Of a stretch of 64,000 bases of DNA, positions 60,384 to 64,000 are shown piece by piece. The translations under genes and the position numbers were made by a program. Positions within the stretch are counted from its first letter, which is position 1, and the number at the start of each line of letters is the position of its first letter. Location: NCBI RefSeq assembly GCF_004364285.1, contig NZ_SOBE01000001.1:1302001-1366000 (forward strand). The letters are read 5' to 3'. This DNA comes from Frigoribacterium sp. PhB116. GTDB taxonomy: Bacteria > Actinomycetota > Actinomycetes > Actinomycetales > Microbacteriaceae. The notes under the pieces were generated by a model that was given only the letters and a program-made list of their open reading frames with translations, did no database searches and was not told the DNA's origin.

Positions 60384-61694
60384 ATGTTCCCCTCGACACC
60401 CGTGACGAACCCGCTTCGCGACGACTCGATCTCCCTGCTCACCCGGGGGTACGGTTTCGGTGCACGACTCTGGGAACGAAGACGGTCAGGCGCACGGGCT
60501 GTGCCACTTCGCCTCCTCGGGCGGGAGGCGCTGCTGGTCCGAGGCGCCGAGGCCGTCGAGCTGTTCTACGACGAGCGGCGCATCGTCCGGCACGGGGCCA
60601 TGCCCTCGATCATCCAGCAGACGCTCTTCGGCCGTGGGTCCGTGCACAGCCTCGACGGAGCGGAACACCGGCACCGCAAGGCGACGTTCCTCGACGTCGC
60701 GTACGAGGACGAACAGGTCGCCCGGCTGACGCCCCTGCTCGAGCGCGAGTGGCGCCACGAGATCGATGCCTGGCTGTCCGGGGGACGACGCTCCGCCTAC
60801 GACGCAGCCGTCGGGGCGTTCGGCCGCGCGAGCATGCGGTGGGCGGGCCTGCCCGGGACCTCGGCGGCCAGGACGCGCTGGGCGAGCCGTCTCGCGCAGA
60901 TCGTCGACGGCTTCGGTGTGCCCTACTCCCCGGAGTACCTGCTGGCGGCGGCGAACCGGGCCTGGTCAGATCGGCACGCTCGCCGCCTCGTCGAGGCGGC
61001 GCGCGCCGGCGCTCTCGAGCCCGGGGCAGGGACGGCCCTCGACGAGTGGGCTCGGCACAGGGACCCCGACGGCGCGCTGCTGCCCGCGAAGCTGGCGGGG
61101 ATCGAGCTGCAGAACAGCATCCGCCCGATGATCGCGGTGGCCCGCTTCGTCGCCTTCGCCGCCAAGGCCCTGCACGAGCACCCCGAGTGGCGGGGTCGCA
61201 TCGCCGCGGAAGCCACCGAGCGTGGAGCGTCGGCAGGTGGGCCGCTCGCCGTCGCGTTTGCGCAGGAGGTCAGGCGGACCGCGCCGTTCGTCCCGATGCT
61301 GCCTGGCTGGGCCCGCACCGACGTCGAGATCGACGGACGGAGTCTGCCTGCTGGTGGGCGGGTGCTGCTCGACATCCTCGGCACCGACACGGATGACGCG
61401 TCGTGGGACCGCGCCTCCGAGTTCGACCCAGGACGTTTCATCGGCGTCGACGACTACGAGGCGATCTCGACGTTCGTCCCTCACGGGGGCGGGGACCCCG
61501 CGGGCGGACACCGATGCCCCGGAGAGAAACTCGCCATCGCAGGCCTCGCCGCCGCGGTCGCGGCCCTCAGCGACCCTCGCCTGGCGATCCTCGACGAGGG
61601 TCTCGGCGTCGACCGGCGACGGTTGCCGACCAAGCCGTCGTCGGGCGGCCGCGTACGCGCCACGGGGGCACCGTCCCGGTGCCCGTTCCACTGA
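60384..61694 (+). CDS. Cytochrome P450 of the CYP152 (fatty-acid peroxygenase/decarboxylase) family
   Basis: This 436-residue protein carries the CYP152 heme motif HGGGDPAGGHRCPGE with thiolate Cys378 and the carboxylate-binding Arg247-Pro248 in IELQNSIRPMIAVARF. These replace the usual acid-alcohol pair, so the enzyme should use hydrogen peroxide and a fatty acid. The distal residue corresponding to His85 of OleT/Gln85 of P450-BSbeta is His88 here (GRGSVHSLDG), as in the decarboxylase OleT. ATG 60384 gives the N-terminus expected for the family; a short overlapping reading frame with a good ribosome site begins at 60376. Confidence 0.93.
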   Translation: MFPSTPVTNPLRDDSISLLTRGYGFGARLWERRRSGARAVPLRLLGREALLVRGAEAVELFYDERRIVRHGAMPSIIQQTLFGRGSVHSLDGAEHRHRKATFLDVAYEDEQVARLTPLLEREWRHEIDAWLSGGRRSAYDAAVGAFGRASMRWAGLPGTSAARTRWASRLAQIVDGFGVPYSPEYLLAAANRAWSDRHARRLVEAARAGALEPGAGTALDEWARHRDPDGALLPAKLAGIELQNSIRPMIAVARFVAFAAKALHEHPEWRGRIAAEATERGASAGGPLAVAFAQEVRRTAPFVPMLPGWARTDVEIDGRSLPAGGRVLLDILGTDTDDASWDRASEFDPGRFIGVDDYEAISTFVPHGGGDPAGGHRCPGEKLAIAGLAAAVAALSDPRLAILDEGLGVDRRRLPTKPSSGGRVRATGAPSRCPFH

Positions 61695-61758
61695 CAGCAC
61701 CACGAGACGTCGTCGCCCTGCCGTCCGAGAGCAGGGCGGGCGTCGCCTGAGGTCGCAT

Positions 61759-62409
61759 CTAGATCCACCCGCGCTCGAGCGCCATCAGGACTGCCTGCTG
61801 CCGAGTCGGCACGGACAGCTTCGCGAGGACGGCCGAGACGTGGTTGCGCACGGTGCCGGGCGCGAGGGAGAGCTCGCGCGCGATCTGAGCGGTCGTCTGG
61901 CCCTGACGCCCGACCCTCAGCACGTCCCGTTCGCGATCGGTCAGGGGACAACGTTCGTCGCTCAGCGCGTCGGCCGCGATCTCGGGGTCGACGTACCGCG
62001 CTCCTGCGGCGACCCGGCGGATGACTGCGGCCACCTCCTTCGCGTCGCGGCTCTTCGGCAGGAATCCTGCTACTCCCGCGGCGAGTGCGCGGCGGAGCAC
62101 GCCGGGACGGGCGTGTCGGGTGACCACCACGCAGCGAGCGGTGACGGTGCGTCGCAGCCGCTCCGCTACTTGGACTCCGTCGAGGCCGGGCATCTCGAGA
62201 TCGAGCAAGCAGATGTCCGGGTGCAGGCGCTCCGCCGCGACGACGGCTTGCTCACCGTCGGAGCACTCGGCGATGACCTCGATGTCGCCCTCGAGGCGCA
62301 ACAGCGCGGCCAGCGCCGAGCGGATCATCGCCTCGTCGTCGGCGACGAGGACACGGATGGGCCGGGAGCTGCCCGGAGCAGCGACGTCGGAAGTCGTGTC
62401 GATGCTCAT
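61759..62409 (-). CDS. NarL/LuxR-type response regulator
   Basis: This 216-residue protein has a receiver domain with acidic pocket Asp24/Asp25 (VADDEAMIR), phospho-acceptor Asp70 (LLDLEMPGLDG) and Lys119 (GFLPKS), and a LuxR HTH (LTDRERDVLRV; TTAQIARELSLAPGTVRNHV). It overlaps the kinase stop as ATGA, being translated right after it. It is the partner of the adjacent DesK-type kinase, and would bind promoters as a dimer. Confidence 0.95.
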   Translation of the reverse strand: MSIDTTSDVAAPGSSRPIRVLVADDEAMIRSALAALLRLEGDIEVIAECSDGEQAVVAAERLHPDICLLDLEMPGLDGVQVAERLRRTVTARCVVVTRHARPGVLRRALAAGVAGFLPKSRDAKEVAAVIRRVAAGARYVDPEIAADALSDERCPLTDRERDVLRVGRQGQTTAQIARELSLAPGTVRNHVSAVLAKLSVPTRQQAVLMALERGWI

Positions 62410-63677
62410 CGCGGCCCGCCCGCGGCCGACTCTGCGGGAACCGTCACGATCACGGTGAAGTCGTCCTCCGCCGCGCGGACCTCCATCGATCCCCCGACAT
62501 CTCCCGCGCGCCTGGCCGTGCCTTCGAGCCCGGTGCCCTGCCGCATGCGCTCAGGAGGTGCCCCGGCGTCACCGGGTGACGGTGCCGTCGCGGGAGGCAG
62601 GGGTGCGGGGACGTCGTTGCTGATCTCGTACCGCCACTCGTCATCGAGACGCGTGAGGGCCAGGCGGGCTCGCCTCCCCCCGCCGTGTCGGAGGACGTTG
62701 GTGGTCGTCTCGCGGATGACGGGACCGAAGACCGAGGCCGGGGCGGTGTCGGCTTCGACGTCGATGACCGCCTCGACCGTGAGGCCGGCGGCGCGCAGCA
62801 GGTCACGAGCGTTGGCGAGTTCATCGGGAAGGGGGACGGTGCGGAACCGGGTCGCGAGATCGCGGGTGCCCTGCCGGGCCTCGTCGACGCTGAGGCGTGC
62901 GGCTCTCAGCTGATGGAGGGCGGCGTCGCGGTCGTCCGGCAGCAGTCTCTCGGCGAGTTCGAGCTGCAGGGCGATGACCTGCAGGTGGTGTCCCTGGAGG
63001 TCGTGGACGTCGGTGGCGACGGCGAGTCGCTCCTGGGTCGCGGCGAGCCGCGCCTCGGAGACGCGAGCACGGTCGAGCACCATCAGCACGTCCCACCACC
63101 AGAGCGACAGCACCGTGGTCAGAGGCAGCAGGACCGAGAAGACACCCGCGACGTACGGGTCTTCGTGGGCTGAGAACGGCGGTTCGGAGAAGGCCGTGGC
63201 GACGTCGACGACCAAGACGCCCGCCAACAGGGCCGTGACCGCCAATACCATCCGCGCGCGCACGAACCGGGGCCAGTGGAGCAGCTGCAGGGACTGGGCG
63301 AGAGGCAAGATCAGCAGCACCCAGAGCCCGGACAGCGACCACACCGTGACGCCGTAGGCAGTGGCGACGACCAGCGGCACGAGGGTGCTGCGCCAGTCGA
63401 GAGCGGTGGCGTCGCCTCCGCCGTGCCGATAGGCACGCAGCAGAGGAGCCGTGGAGAGGATCCAGACGAGACCGCCGACCAGGACGGCGAGGACGACACC
63501 TCGGTCGAGGCGCGCCTGCAGGAGCGTGGCCGCCCAGACCAGCACGACGGTCAGCTCGAAGAGCACGAGCGCGACGACGGTGTACCACCAGGTCGCAGTG
63601 ACGGCACGTGCCGTGCCCCTGGAGACCGGCGGGGACGACGCTGCCTCGACGGTGGGGGCGTCGGCCGGAGCGGTCAT
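62406..63677 (-). CDS. DesK-type sensor histidine kinase
   Basis: This 423-residue kinase has five or six N-terminal helices (about 30-200), a HisKA_3 dimerisation/phosphotransfer domain with His225 in TDVHDLQGHHLQ, and an HATPase-like domain (IRETTTNVLRHGGGR as the N box; GTGLEGTARRAGDVGGSMEV as the G box). There is no large extracellular sensor domain, so it senses through its membrane region, as DesK does for lipid state. It lies next to a fatty-acid P450 gene on the other strand. Confidence 0.94.
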   Translation of the reverse strand: MTAPADAPTVEAASSPPVSRGTARAVTATWWYTVVALVLFELTVVLVWAATLLQARLDRGVVLAVLVGGLVWILSTAPLLRAYRHGGGDATALDWRSTLVPLVVATAYGVTVWSLSGLWVLLILPLAQSLQLLHWPRFVRARMVLAVTALLAGVLVVDVATAFSEPPFSAHEDPYVAGVFSVLLPLTTVLSLWWWDVLMVLDRARVSEARLAATQERLAVATDVHDLQGHHLQVIALQLELAERLLPDDRDAALHQLRAARLSVDEARQGTRDLATRFRTVPLPDELANARDLLRAAGLTVEAVIDVEADTAPASVFGPVIRETTTNVLRHGGGRRARLALTRLDDEWRYEISNDVPAPLPPATAPSPGDAGAPPERMRQGTGLEGTARRAGDVGGSMEVRAAEDDFTVIVTVPAESAAGGPR

Positions 63678-63692
63678 GGCCCCACCATAGGT

Positions 63693-63710
63693 CCGTGACA
63701 GAAGTCACGG
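63693..63710. promoter_or_regulatory. Palindrome upstream of the two-component operon
   Basis: CCGTGAC (63693-63699) and GTCACGG (63704-63710) form a perfect inverted repeat with a 4-bp centre, 16 bp upstream of the kinase ATG. It is a candidate autoregulatory site for the NarL-type protein or another repressor. Confidence 0.5.
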
Positions 63711-63840
63711 GTCCGACGGGTACATCGCCCCTTCGCCAGTGACGGCCCGACACTGCCGGTGACGTCGCCCGTGTCGTGGACTGGTCACCACAGCGGAGAG
63801 GTCGACCAGGCCCCTCCCGAGAACGACAGGAGCGACCGTC

Positions 63841-64000
63841 ATGGACCTGATCACACGATTCCAGGAGCTGGTGGCGCAGATGCCCGAGATCCTGCAGCCT
63901 CTCATCGTGGCCCTCGCCGGCGCGGTCCCGTTCATCGAGGGCGAGGGCGCCGCAGCCATCGGCATCGTCGGCGGCCTTCACCCCGCCGTCGCCATCACTG
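63841..64000 (+). CDS. Small multidrug-efflux family membrane protein (3' truncated)
   Basis: The gene runs out of the window after 53 codons. It begins MDLITRFQELVAQMPEILQP LIVALAGAVPFIEGEGAAAI; the FIEGEGxxAIGIxGGLxP signature is that of the actinobacterial small multidrug efflux (Sm_multidrug_ex) family, a four-helix family of poorly known role. ATG 63841 has AGGAG about eight bases upstream. It is divergent from the histidine kinase gene, with 163 bp between. Confidence 0.75.
   Translation, partial: MDLITRFQELVAQMPEILQPLIVALAGAVPFIEGEGAAAIGIVGGLHPAVAIT

Overview
The window is about 72-73% G+C (judged by eye), has GTG starts in a large share of its genes, and packs genes in tight 4-bp ATGA/GTGA overlaps. 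The gene families (paired CNNM/CBS proteins, a small actinobacterial protein often misnamed asparagine synthase, LacI-controlled sugar ABC transporters, a GH127 arabinofuranosidase, a class-E-like LAxTG surface protein, a small multidrug-efflux family protein) point to a high-GC actinobacterium, most likely Microbacteriaceae (Frigoribacterium/Curtobacterium/Clavibacter type). This assignment is inference from family content; there is no rRNA or other phylogenetic marker here. I found no tRNA, rRNA, IS element, prophage or CRISPR array. The window is an ordinary chromosomal segment rich in regulators and carbohydrate functions.

Layout. 1-5 kb: the 3' part of an SF2 helicase with a membrane segment, an SGNH-like/GAF fusion, a conserved actinobacterial protein and a DJ-1/PfpI protein. 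5.3-8.2 kb: a SorC-type regulator divergent from glpD with a palindromic operator between them. 8.3-9.7 kb: a paired SMR transporter and an ECF sigma factor. 9.8-16 kb: GntR regulator, two overlapping CNNM/CBS genes, a hypothetical gene, an ABM monooxygenase, nadE, a 31-residue membrane protein and a lipase-like hydrolase. 16-21 kb: AraC regulator, a membrane protein, an MFS transporter behind a perfect 18-bp palindrome, a chloroperoxidase-like hydrolase and a membrane protein. 21.2-22.8 kb: a four-gene operon of two tiny membrane proteins, a lipoprotein and an S51 peptidase.

Two catabolic islands dominate. Island 1 (22.9-29.7 kb) has a LacI regulator, a solute-binding lipoprotein, two permeases and a glycogen-debranching-like glycosidase; its first permease carries an in-frame amber codon at codon 5. 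Island 2 (53.8-60.3 kb) has a LacI regulator, a binding protein, two permeases and a GH127 beta-L-arabinofuranosidase. Both show a recognisable promoter followed directly by a palindromic operator, and neither carries its own ATPase, so both probably share a housekeeping MsiK-type ATPase encoded elsewhere.

Between them lie a TetR/MFS efflux pair (30-33 kb), a cupin and a second SGNH-like paralogue, a 1576-residue CshA-type fibrillar surface adhesin (34.6-39.3 kb), umuDC (40.5-42.2 kb), a TetR/quinone oxidoreductase pair, a deaminase, VOC and aldo/keto reductase genes, a MerR regulator with hexanucleotide repeats, and a divergent DUF1349 / maltose acetyltransferase-TetR locus whose two start codons flank one operator. 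The last 4 kb hold a CYP152 P450 with an OleT-like histidine, a NarL/DesK-type two-component system, and the start of a small multidrug-efflux family gene.

No complete undescribed system is evident. The strongest candidates for follow-up are the disrupted permease start, the dispersed intergenic repeat at 29.8 and 39.9 kb, the apparently leaderless divergent promoter pair at 49.6 kb, the OleT-like CYP152, the two degenerate SGNH paralogues (one fused to GAF), and the over-represented word CGCCTCCTG.
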